Assembly (NCBI RefSeq): GCF_000244895.1
Contig: NZ_CM001441.1
Location: 1,942,226 to 2,006,225, forward strand
Reading direction: 5' to 3'
DNA from: Desulfosporosinus youngiae DSM 17734
Lineage (GTDB): Bacteria > Bacillota > Desulfitobacteriia > Desulfitobacteriales > Desulfitobacteriaceae
Length of the DNA stretch: 64,000 bases
Positions 43,427-51,909 of this stretch are shown in pieces. The notes below the pieces were generated by a model. The model was given only the letters and a program-made list of their open reading frames with translations. It made no database searches and had not been told where the DNA came from. Within the stretch, counting starts at the first letter, position 1. Each line of letters opens with the position of its first letter. A program made the position numbers and the translations under genes.

Positions 43427-45093
43427 AGGGCTTGCTAACGAGTGCTAAACGCCAGGGAAAAACCTGATTTTACAAGGGTTTTTGGGCATTTACGTCGAAT
43501 CTTTAGTGCAAGGAAATATGAATTTAGATTAAAAAAACCGTGCACTTGGAGGTTGAAAATGTACCGTAAACCGAGTCCCCAGCTAACCATAGATGATTTC
43601 ATCCTGCCTTTTTCGGGGAAACTGGATCCCGAAAATCGTTGGGTTCAATTAGCTAATATAATTCCTTGGGATGAGTATGAAAAAGAATACGCCCATATGT
43701 TTCCGAGTGATCGTGGCAATGTGGCCAAACCGGTCCGTATGGCACTCGGTACGTTAATCATCCAAGCTCGCTGCGGTTATACTGACCGTGAAACGGTTCA
43801 GCAGATTACGGAGAATCCTTATCTCCAATGGTTCATAGGCCTCAAGGAGTTTCAATTGACTCGTCCTTTGACTCCAGTCGCCCTGGTGAAATTTCGCAAG
43901 CGCTTTAAGAAAGACCGCATGGCTAAAATCAACGAGCGCATTGCTTTAGCTGAGCGGGCGGCAAAAACAACTGAAAAGGAAGCCGAGAAGAACGATGATG
44001 ATCAACAAGGACCTAATCTTCCGGATGCGGATAAGGAAGAGAAGAAAACCCCTGCTGACTCTGATTCGGAGGAATCCAAACCGAATCAAGGTATGTTGAT
44101 CCTTGATGCCACCTGCACACCGGCCGATATAAAATATCCGACAGACCTCGGACTGCTTAACGAATCCCGCGAGAAACTGGATGAGATCATTGATACGCTT
44201 CATAAAGCGAAGGGTAAAGCAACCAAACGGCCGAGAACTTACCGTGAAAAAGCGAGAAAAGCTTATCTGAGTGTGTCTAAACAGCGGAGTCCGAGAAAGA
44301 AGCAACTTAGAAAAGGCATCAAGCAGCAATTGCAATATTGTAAAAGAAACCTTCGCCACGTTGACCAAATGCTGAAAGAAATTCCCTCAGGCTTTGAAGC
44401 CTTAAGCAACCGACAAGTCAAGTTATTGGAAACCATTCGAACCGTAATTGAGCAGCAGGAAACAATGTATAAGACAAAACAACATCAGATACCGGATCGA
44501 ATCGTCAACCTCTATCAGGATCATGTCCGACCGATTGTACGCGGCAAAGCCAGTGCCAAAGTAGAATTCGGGGCTAAGGTAGCCATAAGCATCGAGAAGG
44601 GATTCTGCCGCATCGAAAAATTGTCTTGGGACGCGTTTAATGAAGCAGAAACATTGATAGATAGCGTAGAGCGTTACAGAGCCCGTACTGGATGCTATCC
44701 TGAGGCGGTGCTGGCCGACAAGATATACCGTAACCGCAAAAATCTGGCGTATTGCAAAAACCACAACATCCGGCTCAGCGGTCCCAAACTAGGCAGGCCC
44801 TCAGGAGATGCCCTGAAAAAAGTAGAGAAGGCCATTGAACGGATGGATGCCAAGATGCGTAATGCGGTAGAAGGCAAGTTTGGCGAAGGTAAAAGGAAAT
44901 ATGGCCTTGATCGTGTTTATGCTAAGTTGAAAGAAACAGCAGAGTGCATGATTAGCATGCAATTCTTTGTCATGAACTTGGAGCATAAGCTCAGAGTTCT
45001 TTTTGTCCAAATTTTGAAGAGGTATTTTCAAATTACAGATATTGGTGTATTTGCGTAATCGAACGAATAAAAAGGATTCGGTTAGCAAGCCCT
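43427..45093 (+). mobile_element. IS1182-like insertion sequence
   Basis: Terminal inverted repeats AGGGCTTGCTAAC (left, 43427-43439) and GTTAGCAAGCCCT (right, 45081-45093) are perfect. AATT occurs directly outside both ends (43423-43426 and 45094-45097) and could be a 4-base target duplication. The element landed at the last codon of the subtilase gene, whose TAA is preserved, and is complete. Confidence 0.85.
43559..45058 (+). CDS. IS1182-family transposase
   Basis: About 499 residues. The N-terminal DUF772-like domain is seen in FSGKLDPENRWVQLANIIPW, then MALGTLIIQARCGYTDRETV. A basic central part and a DDE-type C-terminal nuclease follow: MLILDATCTPADIKYPTD has the first acidic residue, and ADKIYRNRKNL and RNAVEGKFGEGKRKYGL the later ones. 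GGAGG at 43546-43550 sets the ATG. The gene is complete, so the element may be active. Confidence 0.88.
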   Translation: MYRKPSPQLTIDDFILPFSGKLDPENRWVQLANIIPWDEYEKEYAHMFPSDRGNVAKPVRMALGTLIIQARCGYTDRETVQQITENPYLQWFIGLKEFQLTRPLTPVALVKFRKRFKKDRMAKINERIALAERAAKTTEKEAEKNDDDQQGPNLPDADKEEKKTPADSDSEESKPNQGMLILDATCTPADIKYPTDLGLLNESREKLDEIIDTLHKAKGKATKRPRTYREKARKAYLSVSKQRSPRKKQLRKGIKQQLQYCKRNLRHVDQMLKEIPSGFEALSNRQVKLLETIRTVIEQQETMYKTKQHQIPDRIVNLYQDHVRPIVRGKASAKVEFGAKVAISIEKGFCRIEKLSWDAFNEAETLIDSVERYRARTGCYPEAVLADKIYRNRKNLAYCKNHNIRLSGPKLGRPSGDALKKVEKAIERMDAKMRNAVEGKFGEGKRKYGLDRVYAKLKETAECMISMQFFVMNLEHKLRVLFVQILKRYFQITDIGVFA

Positions 45094-45118
45094 AATTAGG
45101 CGTTAAGAAAGGATCAGA

Positions 45119-45172
45119 ATGGTAAAAGCAAAAAAGAAGGTTGAAATCAGTCAAGAAGGTTTAGTTGAATAA
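45119..45172 (+). CDS. Seventeen-codon ORF, possible gene start remnant
   Basis: ATG 45119, after AAGGA, opens MVKAKKKVEISQEGLVE and then TAA. It lies just downstream of the IS1182-like element, where the gene following the subtilase would have begun. It may be a tiny peptide or the truncated start of a lost gene. Confidence 0.25.
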   Translation: MVKAKKKVEISQEGLVE

Positions 45173-45348
45173 ATTCGAGTAATTCTATTATTTTGTCTGA
45201 GCTTATTGCATGTTTGGGTAGACGATATAACAGAGTTTATATTAGGATAAAAAGTAGATGTTTATTTGTCAAGATAACAGGAAAAAATTCAAAAAGATAA
45301 AACTCAGATGGGGAGGGAATGGGGTGGCCCCGCTTGAAAGAATAACCG

Positions 45349-45973
45349 TTGGCAGCACGAAAGACATTAAGGGATTACCTTTGTACCTATTGTTATCTCC
45401 CGCGTCTTTCTTCCTATGCAGTTTTGGAAGAAGCGGTACGCAGCGGACTGAACTCAATGGAATATTTTGCACTAGCCGAAGGGGTAAGTGAGGGACGCTA
45501 TTTGGACCTTAAATTCAATCAGTATATTGGCGTAATTGATCGTAATTGTTTATTGGTCAAAGTAGCAATTGCAGAAGCGCAGATTGAACAGGAAGCAAAA
45601 GAAAGAACTAAAGCAGAAATCCAAGTCGGTGCAATCCCAGTGACTACCTATGGAAGCTCAACCGTGCCGGTTCAACCGGATGGTAAAGAGACAGCTCCCT
45701 GAGTACCGTACTGAGACTCAAGTGATTACCTCGGGAACGCAACCCACACCGGTCCGACCCAAAAACAAACGCTTCTATATGTCGGCAACGCTTGATAATA
45801 CGCGGATTAATCGTGAGGTCAGTAGGCTTGTTGACGAAGTTATAAGCCATTTGACTGCTATTAATGGAAGCAAGGTTGAGATTACGCTAGAGGTTAATAC
45901 GGAAATTAAAGACGGTGTTTCAACCCCGACGGTTAGAACTGTTACAGAGAACTGCCGGACGCTAAAGGTTTAA
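45349..45973 (+). pseudogene. DUF499 anti-phage-type ATPase, C-terminal relic
   Basis: The first frame reads RDYLCTYCYLPRLSSYAVLE and later FNQYIGVIDRNCLLVK. A frameshift near 45690 leads to KRFYMSATLDNTRINREVSR and TLEVNTEIKDGVSTPTVRTV, ending NCRTLKV. Both pieces match the end of DUF499 proteins found with DUF1156 methyltransferases and helicases in phage-defence islands. Only about 200 of some 1000 codons remain. Confidence 0.7.
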
Positions 45974-46179
45974 AATTATGGATTTGAGGAATAGGTTTGT
46001 ACTTTATCTATATAGTTTTTATATTTTGCACAACTTTTATTAAATCGCCAAGATTTCTTATGGGTAATAGAGGAAGGTTTTATATTTTTGCAGGAAATTT
46101 CAAAGAATGTGGAATAGTTTAGGGAAGTTAAGAAATTTTGAGCTCTATATTATTATTAAGGACGGAGTATTATCGATTT
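45974..46179 (+). other. Short AT-rich spacer
   Basis: AT-rich DNA with no feature other than a GGAG at 46163-46166 that may serve the next gene. Confidence 0.4.
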
Positions 46180-46773
46180 ATGCGAAACCCTAATTTGGAT
46201 AGAATGGAGAACAAATATTTTATCAGACAAGCATTTTATCATATAATTTCGAATTTTATTTTAATAATTATGGTTTATTTTATTGGCAAAGAGTTTTTTC
46301 CTAAATTAAGTGAAATTATTTTTACAAGTTATTGTTGGACTATCTATTTTTTAATTGTTCTTTATCTCGGCTACAGAAGATATAGGGAGCTAAAAGATTT
46401 TTCAAATCACTTTGATTTTATTTATAGTGAAGAACAATCTTATGCTAAAATGGAACAACTTGCTATTTGGGCAGAGACCTTGACTGAAATTCAAAAAACA
46501 AAATTAGATTTATTAAAATATTTTTCTCCCATTCCTTTACTTATTTTTATTTTAGGAGTTTATGTTAATAATAATTCTTCGATTAATAATAATATTAATA
46601 TGTTTTCAATTGAATTACAATGTGGAGACGTTCTAATGTATTTAGGTATTGGGGTTCCAATATTTTATTATTCCTTTCTATATTCCACTTTTCAATCATA
46701 CAGAAAAAGCGCAAGAAAAATGATGGATTATAAAGGGCAGTCAGTTATTTTAAAAGATAAGGGCTTGAATTAA
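46180..46773 (+). CDS. Hypothetical membrane protein, AT-rich
   Basis: About 197 residues from ATG 46180. A TTG at 46138 would add 14. Four hydrophobic segments are visible: IISNFILIIMVYFIG, CWTIYFLIVLYLGY, PIPLLIFILGVYV and VLMYLGIGVPIFYYSFLY, separated by a charged loop (YSEEQSYAKMEQLAIWAE). I do not recognise the family. Base composition is much more AT-rich than the flanks, which suggests transfer with the defence island. Confidence 0.55.
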   Translation: MRNPNLDRMENKYFIRQAFYHIISNFILIIMVYFIGKEFFPKLSEIIFTSYCWTIYFLIVLYLGYRRYRELKDFSNHFDFIYSEEQSYAKMEQLAIWAETLTEIQKTKLDLLKYFSPIPLLIFILGVYVNNNSSINNNINMFSIELQCGDVLMYLGIGVPIFYYSFLYSTFQSYRKSARKMMDYKGQSVILKDKGLN

Positions 46774-47450
46774 TAACCCGGAGTATATTCACTAAATGAG
46801 TCAATTTTTAAACTGGAGGCTCGTGAATGTTTGTTATTTGCTTTTTGTCCAATTGATTTTGTAATTCAAGCGTAAGCCTGAGAGCCACATCTGCACGGTA
46901 AAGTAGCCACCATGCCGGAGCAAGAGCCACACCTCCAAGGACGAGCCGTACTCCGAACTCAGTCTGCCGGAAGATGGGAGCACCCTCCGACAGACCGTAA
47001 ATGTTTTATAAGCAGATCGTTAGCCCAGTGTGCAATGATCTTTCTTGACTGCTCATAGATGTCCTGTCTGTCCAACAATGCAGCTCATCCGGTTCTTCAG
47101 AGAATAAGCCAGGATTTCCTGTTTCGCCTGCTCTGCATGATGAGAGCCTCGGAACTACTCAGCATAAGTGCTATCTAAATCAGCTCTGGAAATCATCATG
47201 GAGTAGCCTCCACAATTTCCAATAGATCATAGGACTCCTGCGGGGTGAGGCAGCGAATGAGCCATTCATCCAGAATCAGATCTTTAGCAGGATTTTTTCC
47301 GGAATCACCAGCAGCTTAAATGAGTTGATTAAAAAATCGGCGGTTTTGAGGTCTGACTAATATTTTAGTCATCTCAAAATCGTCGATTTTTTAAACTGGA
47401 GACTGTGTAGAGGTCTGTTGACCTAAAGTAATGAGGCCAACGATGTTATA
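46774..47450 (-). pseudogene. IS21 IstB relic and partial XRE duplication
   Basis: On the minus strand near 47207-47283 a frame reads LILDEWLIRCLTPQESYDLL, the Walker B segment of the IS21 helper ATPase IstB. A further short piece (IIAHWANDLL) lies near 47010-47040 in another frame. Stops and frameshifts elsewhere show decay. At 46820-46865 about 45 bases repeat the 3' end of the XRE gene at 47454. The rest holds no recognisable gene. Confidence 0.6.
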
Positions 47451-47453
47451 AGA

Positions 47454-47762
47454 CTACTTTTTTAACCCTTTGATTAGCTCGTGAATGTTCGTTATTTGCT
47501 TTTCGTCCAATCGATTTAAGTCGTCAATGACCGCTTTTATTAAAGGAGGATTGCTTGTCCCCTCATCAAAGAATTCCTTAGGGGAGATGTTGAAGTACTC
47601 ACAGATATAAAAGAATACTTGCATAGAGGGCATGGATTTCCCATTCTCAATATGATTAATATAATTCTCATTTTGTCCAATGGAAAGACTCATATCACGA
47701 GCGGAAACTTTTTTCATTGTTCTCAGTTTTGCAATTCGCTCGGATAAATATTTCTCATACAT
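47454..47762 (-). CDS. XRE-family transcriptional regulator
   Basis: About 102 residues with a Cro/C1 domain: RIAKLRTMKKVSARDMSLSI, then ENYINHIENGKSMPSMQVFF and YFNISPKEFFDEG. A short helical C-terminal tail follows (DDLNRLDEKQITNIHELIKG). The start at 47762 (MYEKYLSERI) is preferred to an upstream one. It is transcribed divergently from the Spo0A-C-like gene, and GGTGATCACC just upstream is a possible self-operator that also overlaps its ribosome site. Confidence 0.82.
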   Translation of the reverse strand: MYEKYLSERIAKLRTMKKVSARDMSLSIGQNENYINHIENGKSMPSMQVFFYICEYFNISPKEFFDEGTSNPPLIKAVIDDLNRLDEKQITNIHELIKGLKK

Positions 47763-47913
47763 ATTGGTGATCACCGCCTTGTATACAATATTGTACATTT
47801 TAATAACTTGTTATTCGCAACATCTAAAGTCTTATTTTGGTTGACATACAATTTATGAAGTTGCAAAATAAAAGAAGTACAATGTTAAATGGTGTGAAAG
47901 GTGGTAAGCTAAC

Positions 47914-48129
47914 ATGAATATGAGAAATATATATCGAAAAATTGCCAAAGAGCATGGCGTAACTGTTGCTGAAGTTAAAAGAGAAATGCAAGCGGCTATT
48001 GACCATGTCTACAAAAAAATTGATAAATCAGAGAGTGAAAAGATTATTCAGGAAAGTATATCGAGTAAGGCTGGAATCCCTACTACAGAAGAGTTTATAA
48101 AATCATTAGCCCATAAAATAAAAAGATAG
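47914..48129 (+). CDS. Spo0A C-terminal-domain-like small DNA-binding protein
   Basis: A 71-residue protein. IYRKIAKEHGVTVAEVKREM then QAAIDHVYKK aligns with the Spo0A DNA-binding helices (YPDIAKKF.TT.SRVERAIRHAI). This family of stand-alone Spo0A-C-like proteins is common in Clostridia. AAAGGTGG lies 10 bases before the ATG, and TTGACA is at about 47840-47845. It might compete at 0A boxes or regulate local genes. That role is speculative. Confidence 0.65.
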   Translation: MNMRNIYRKIAKEHGVTVAEVKREMQAAIDHVYKKIDKSESEKIIQESISSKAGIPTTEEFIKSLAHKIKR

Positions 48130-48305
48130 GTATTATGAAGACCTGGCATACTGGTGATGAGATGGCATTGGAAGAGTGGGCCGGCTCGGGCAATGCAGAG
48201 TTCGGTGCTCAGGAATTCCCATCCTGGAGTGCCGAATCCTTTTCAGAGAAGGTTTTGGTCCGCGGCCGTGACATACGTTTAGCTTTTGCGGGGAGCCTAG
48301 CCCGG

Positions 48306-48345
48306 CCTGTCCGAGATTTGTACGCGCGTATGATTCTCGGATAAG
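48306..48345. repeat. Degenerate palindrome, TACGCGCGTA family, copy 5
   Basis: The core TACGCGCGTA and the outer CCGAGA...TCTCGG arms are kept, with mismatches between. Arm sequence resembles copy 1 at 4845. Confidence 0.75.
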
Positions 48346-48371
48346 CAGGATAGAGGGACTTCTCGCCTTCG

Positions 48372-48500
48372 CCGGATACCGGAGCGTACGCTGCATTTAG
48401 GAAAGTTCAAATTGAAGAGCTGCCAAAAGGGGGAGCAATGAATCGGCGGCCGCCCGACTTAAGCTGCTTACTTGACATCATGTGTCGCTAAAATTACTAT
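48372..48500 (+). pseudogene. DUF3102 relic, heavily decayed
   Basis: CGGAGCGTACGCTGC near 48390 matches the fifth to ninth codons of the DUF3102 gene. AAGAGCTGCCAAAAGGG and AAGCTGCTTAC match its RVSNQLAAAQIKLLT part. The middle is deleted. As at the intact locus, it follows a palindrome of the same family. Confidence 0.65.
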
Positions 48501-48604
48501 ATACAATATGAAAAATCAGGAAGAGAGGAATATGCTAAGATTCAAACTTCTGCTTAAACTTGTGCAGGCAGAATTAAAATCCAATTATACGGAGGTACTG
48601 AAAA

Positions 48605-49996
48605 TTGCTAATCCAAAATGGAACCATTATTACAGACAAATCTTCAATAAAAGCTGATTTGCGAATTAAGGACGGCATTATTACAGAAATAGCAGCCAAT
48701 CTTATACCGGAAAGCAACGAGGAAATTGTTAACGCCGGGGGCATGCTGGTCATGCCCGGCGGAATTGATGTGCACACGCACATGGATTTAGATGTGGGAA
48801 TCGCACGGGCTACCGATGATTTTTATACCGGAACAGTGGCGGCCGCATGCGGCGGCACCACAACCATTGTTGACCACTTGGCCTTTGGCCCTGAAGGCTG
48901 CAGTATCCGGCATCAATTGGACCATTATCACACCCTTGCCGAAGGTAAAGCGGTCATTGACTATTCATTCCATGGGGTCATTGGACATGTGGATGACGCT
49001 ATTTTGAAGGAAGTAGAGGAGCTTGTTGGCGAAGGGATTACCAGCCACAAGTTTTACCTTACCTACGGGCAGAAACTAACGGACCGGGAATTTTTCCTGC
49101 TCATGAGAAAAGCAAAAGAATTGGGAATTATGCTGACGGTTCATCCTGAAAACCATGATATGGTGGGTTGTCTGAAAGAGTTATTAATCGAACAGGGAAA
49201 AACTTCACCAATCTACCATGCGGTAAGCCATCCGGTAGAAAGTGAGGCGGAAGCAATAAACCGTCTGATTCTTTTTGCTCATGTGGCGGACGACGCGCCG
49301 CTGTACATTGTACATTTGTCTTGTGAAATGGGCTTGGATTATATCCGTCAGGCACGGCAGAGGGGGCAGAAAAACCTTTTTGCCGAAACCTGCCCTCAAT
49401 ATCTAGTCTTAGATGAAAGCCGCTACCGCGAACCCGGCGATGCCGGTCTGAAATATATTATGAGTCCCCCGCTCCGCACGACGAAGGACAACCAGGCTCT
49501 GTGGCTGGGTCTGCAGGATGGCAGCATTCAAACCGTTGCAACGGACCACTGCCCATTTTTCCTGAAAGGTGAAAAACAATTAGGAAAGGACAATTTTGCC
49601 AAGACACCTAACGGGGCACCTGGAGTCGAGCCGCGCATGGCACTTTTGTTCTCGGAAGGTGTGTCGGCGGGAAGAATTGATGCGCAGCGCTATGTAGAGA
49701 TCACGTCAACAAATCCGGCGAAATTATTCGGGTTATATCCCCGTAAAGGAACCTTGGAAAAAGGCAGTGACGGCGATATTTTGATTGTTGATCCCTCAGT
49801 CGAACTGACTCTTACCCACGGCATGCTGCATGAAAATGTTGATTATACCCCTTATGAGGGTATCTCTCTACGAGGCTATCCATATATGACAATATCCCGT
49901 GGAAAAATCGTCGCCAAGGAAGGATGCTTTTTAGGGGAAAAAGGATCGGGAAAATTCATCAAACGAAACCTGCCTATACTCAGAAATATAAGATAG
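48605..49996 (+). CDS. hydA: Dihydropyrimidinase / D-hydantoinase
   Basis: A 463-residue cyclic amidohydrolase. Metal ligands are visible in GGIDVHTHMD, the carbamylated lysine in ITSHKFYLTYG, later histidines in LTVHPEN and IVHLSCEMG, and the aspartate in VATDHCPFF. IMSPPLRT is typical of hydantoinases. The length is normal. The TTG start follows GGAGG at 48592-48596. It would open dihydropyrimidine or hydantoin rings in nitrogen catabolism. No neighbouring pyrimidine gene is seen. Confidence 0.9.
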   Translation: MLIQNGTIITDKSSIKADLRIKDGIITEIAANLIPESNEEIVNAGGMLVMPGGIDVHTHMDLDVGIARATDDFYTGTVAAACGGTTTIVDHLAFGPEGCSIRHQLDHYHTLAEGKAVIDYSFHGVIGHVDDAILKEVEELVGEGITSHKFYLTYGQKLTDREFFLLMRKAKELGIMLTVHPENHDMVGCLKELLIEQGKTSPIYHAVSHPVESEAEAINRLILFAHVADDAPLYIVHLSCEMGLDYIRQARQRGQKNLFAETCPQYLVLDESRYREPGDAGLKYIMSPPLRTTKDNQALWLGLQDGSIQTVATDHCPFFLKGEKQLGKDNFAKTPNGAPGVEPRMALLFSEGVSAGRIDAQRYVEITSTNPAKLFGLYPRKGTLEKGSDGDILIVDPSVELTLTHGMLHENVDYTPYEGISLRGYPYMTISRGKIVAKEGCFLGEKGSGKFIKRNLPILRNIR

Positions 49997-50192
49997 ACAT
50001 TCAATTAGCCCAACTTCCTAAAGAATGCAGGTATATATGTGACGTTATGCTGGCTAACTGTAAGGCACAATCCGGATATTTACAAATCCATCGCGTTGTT
50101 AGGAAAAAATTAAAAGTGTTTTTGTTCCTGTTGTGTTTTGTTAGTTTACGTTATAGAATGGTGCAAAAGTTTATGATATAGTATTTATATAG
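49997..50192 (+). other. Spacer before the molybdenum-cofactor region
   Basis: No gene is supported in these 196 bases. A promoter for the downstream RNA is expected here, and TATAGAATGG/ATATAGTATT-like AT-rich elements are present without a clear pair. Confidence 0.35.
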
Positions 50193-50262
50193 GTCTATGT
50201 TTCATGATGTTTATAAGTCTATGTTACGATGTTTATAAGTCTATGTTACATAGTAGTTACAA
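50193..50262 (+). repeat. Three tandem operator-like repeats
   Basis: GTCTATGTT followed by a GATGTTTATAA-like tail occurs three times at 50193, 50217 and 50239 with unit lengths of 24, 22 and 24 bases. The last unit diverges at its end. Placed just before the RNA structure, they look like binding sites for a regulator, perhaps of molybdate or tungstate genes. Confidence 0.65.
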
Positions 50263-50270
50263 ACAACATA

Positions 50271-50388
50271 GTTACTCCAAGCCGGGATGGTCCTAAAGGT
50301 TTCGCCCATGGACACCGGCCAGAACAGATAATGTTCTCAGGGTATGTTTGGAAACGAATATGCCTTCCGACTTTGAAAAGGAGTGAAC
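50271..50388 (+). promoter_or_regulatory. Moco/Tuco-type riboswitch
   Basis: A closed structure of about 118 bases. P1 pairs GTTACTCC (50271-50278) with GGAGTGAAC (50380-50388). Inside are GCCGG/CCGGC and GTCC/GGAC stems with CCTAAAG and CATGG, close to the 11-base tetraloop receptor, and a hairpin with a GAAA loop (TTTGGAAACGAA). A receptor plus GNRA loop is characteristic of the molybdenum-cofactor RNA motif. A terminator and a MoeA gene follow. I did not align it to the published consensus. Confidence 0.65.
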
Positions 50389-50408
50389 GTGGGGGTTTAT
50401 TTCGTATG

Positions 50409-50445
50409 AAAAAAAACTTCACTGCTTTTCAGTGAAGTTTTTTTT
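50409..50445 (+). terminator. Terminator of the Moco-type riboswitch
   Basis: A 14-base stem (AAAAAACTTCACTG with its complement) followed by eight T, directly before the moeA-like gene. Confidence 0.85.
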
Positions 50446-50489
50446 ATTTTTATTATCACTTTGCGTCAGAAAGGAGTTTTAGGTTCTTC

Positions 50490-51785
50490 ATGGAAAAAAG
50501 TGTAATCATACCACCCAAACCCTGCACAGAGGTATGCAACGACTGCTCCTGTCATTGCGTAAAAAAGATCGTTCCTGTGCCTACGGTAGACGAAGCACTG
50601 GAACTTTGGCTGGGGAAAATACCCCTGCGCGGAGAGAAGGCGGAGTGCATCCCTCTGGCGCAGGGATTGGGCCGGGTGCTGGCCGAAGATGTTTTCGCCA
50701 AAGTGGGTGTACCAGTGGCCACTTGCGCCGCGCATGATGGTATTGCGATCCATTTTGAAAAGAGCAAAGCTGCCTTTGAGACGGGAAGGCGAATTTTACA
50801 GCCCGGGGATTTTCACCACTGCCCCATGGGGTCCGCCCTACCGGAGGAATTTGACTCTATTGTCCATGGAGAGCAGTGCAAAATCAACTCCGACGGAACG
50901 GCCACCTTGCTGGAACTTCCGGTGCAGTATCAAAGTGTCAAAATCAAGGGTACCTATGTGGGGCAGGGGGAACAACTGGCCGGTGCCGGCGAAAAGCTGT
51001 CCCCCTCTCATCTGGCCCTCATGCAGTACACCGGCCACACCTTGGTTTCCGTGAAATGCCGGCCTAAAATTTCCATTATTCCCATAGGGGATGATCTGGT
51101 GCCGCCGGGCACCGTACCTGCGGCGGGTCAGTGCATTGAGAGTGACAGCGTCTATATCCAAGCCATCGCTGCCCAGTGCGGCGTCCAAAGCACGGTTTTC
51201 CCCATTGTGGCCGATGGGGGAGAAGCTATCGAGGCGGCCATTCAAAAGGCGCTGCCGGGCTGCGACATTTTAGTGGTAATCGGGGGCGTTGGTAAAGGGG
51301 AAGCCAACTACGAAGACTACACTCTTGAGGCCGTACGGAAAATGGGACAAATTGCCTGTCATGGGGTGCAGCTTAGTCCCGGCGGCAAAAATCTGCTCTT
51401 GGCACAAATTGAGGGGAAACCGCTGCTGGGCATTCCCGGCCCGCCTCACGCTGCTATCATTATGACGGAATATTTCCTGCCGCCGGTTATTGAATGGTAC
51501 ATGGGCTGCCTTTTGTATGAACGGCCGGTGATAGAGGCGGTTTTGGAGGATGATTTTCCCCCGCGGGGCGGCGGGTCCAGTATTTGGGAGCCGCGCGTTC
51601 ATGTGCGCGGGACCCCTGGCGGATACAGCGCAGGGCTGGTAGGACGTATGGACGAGACGGTTGAAAACTTTATCGGGGCCAATGCCTCGGTCTCCGTTAC
51701 AGGCGATCTGGATCAGTACCGGAAAGGCAGGAGGATCAAAGCTAAATTGCTTGTCAATGAGCGGACGATTCCTTCTAATACTTAG
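50490..51785 (+). CDS. MoeA-like molybdopterin molybdotransferase, divergent
   Basis: A 431-residue protein. MoeA domains are recognisable from LPLxxGLGRVLAEDV near 55-70 through IIPIGDDLVPPGTVPAAGQC and VIGGVGKGEANYEDYTLEAV to GIPGPPHAAIIM. Two features are unusual. A cysteine-rich N-terminus (CTEVCNDCSCHC) precedes the domain, and the usual GGVSxGxxD and PGNPVS motifs are changed to GGVGKGEANYED and PGPPHA. It may serve tungsten or a special molybdenum enzyme. It is probably controlled by the riboswitch upstream. Confidence 0.82.
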   Translation: MEKSVIIPPKPCTEVCNDCSCHCVKKIVPVPTVDEALELWLGKIPLRGEKAECIPLAQGLGRVLAEDVFAKVGVPVATCAAHDGIAIHFEKSKAAFETGRRILQPGDFHHCPMGSALPEEFDSIVHGEQCKINSDGTATLLELPVQYQSVKIKGTYVGQGEQLAGAGEKLSPSHLALMQYTGHTLVSVKCRPKISIIPIGDDLVPPGTVPAAGQCIESDSVYIQAIAAQCGVQSTVFPIVADGGEAIEAAIQKALPGCDILVVIGGVGKGEANYEDYTLEAVRKMGQIACHGVQLSPGGKNLLLAQIEGKPLLGIPGPPHAAIIMTEYFLPPVIEWYMGCLLYERPVIEAVLEDDFPPRGGGSSIWEPRVHVRGTPGGYSAGLVGRMDETVENFIGANASVSVTGDLDQYRKGRRIKAKLLVNERTIPSNT

Positions 51786-51909
51786 TGATTTGCCGCCGAA
51801 AACGATTTTTTCCCAAAATTGCCGATCCTCTGGAAAAGGTAAGAAATAATGATGAGATCGTTACTGACGAAATATTAAATAGGATTACGAGTTTGAAGGA
51901 GAAGTTAGA
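51786..51909 (+). other. Spacer with a possible coding remnant
   Basis: Bases 51820-51912 keep an open frame ending NNDEIVTDEILNRITSLKEK before a stop. It has no start and I do not recognise it. It also carries the AAGGAG site of the next gene. Confidence 0.3.

Noticed and set aside
43946-44368. 140-codon ORF antisense to the IS1182-like transposase
   Set aside because: It is a shadow of the charged linker in the transposase gene.
50193-50262. Possible CRISPR array
   Set aside because: The repeats are contiguous 22-24-base units with no unique spacers and no cas genes nearby.
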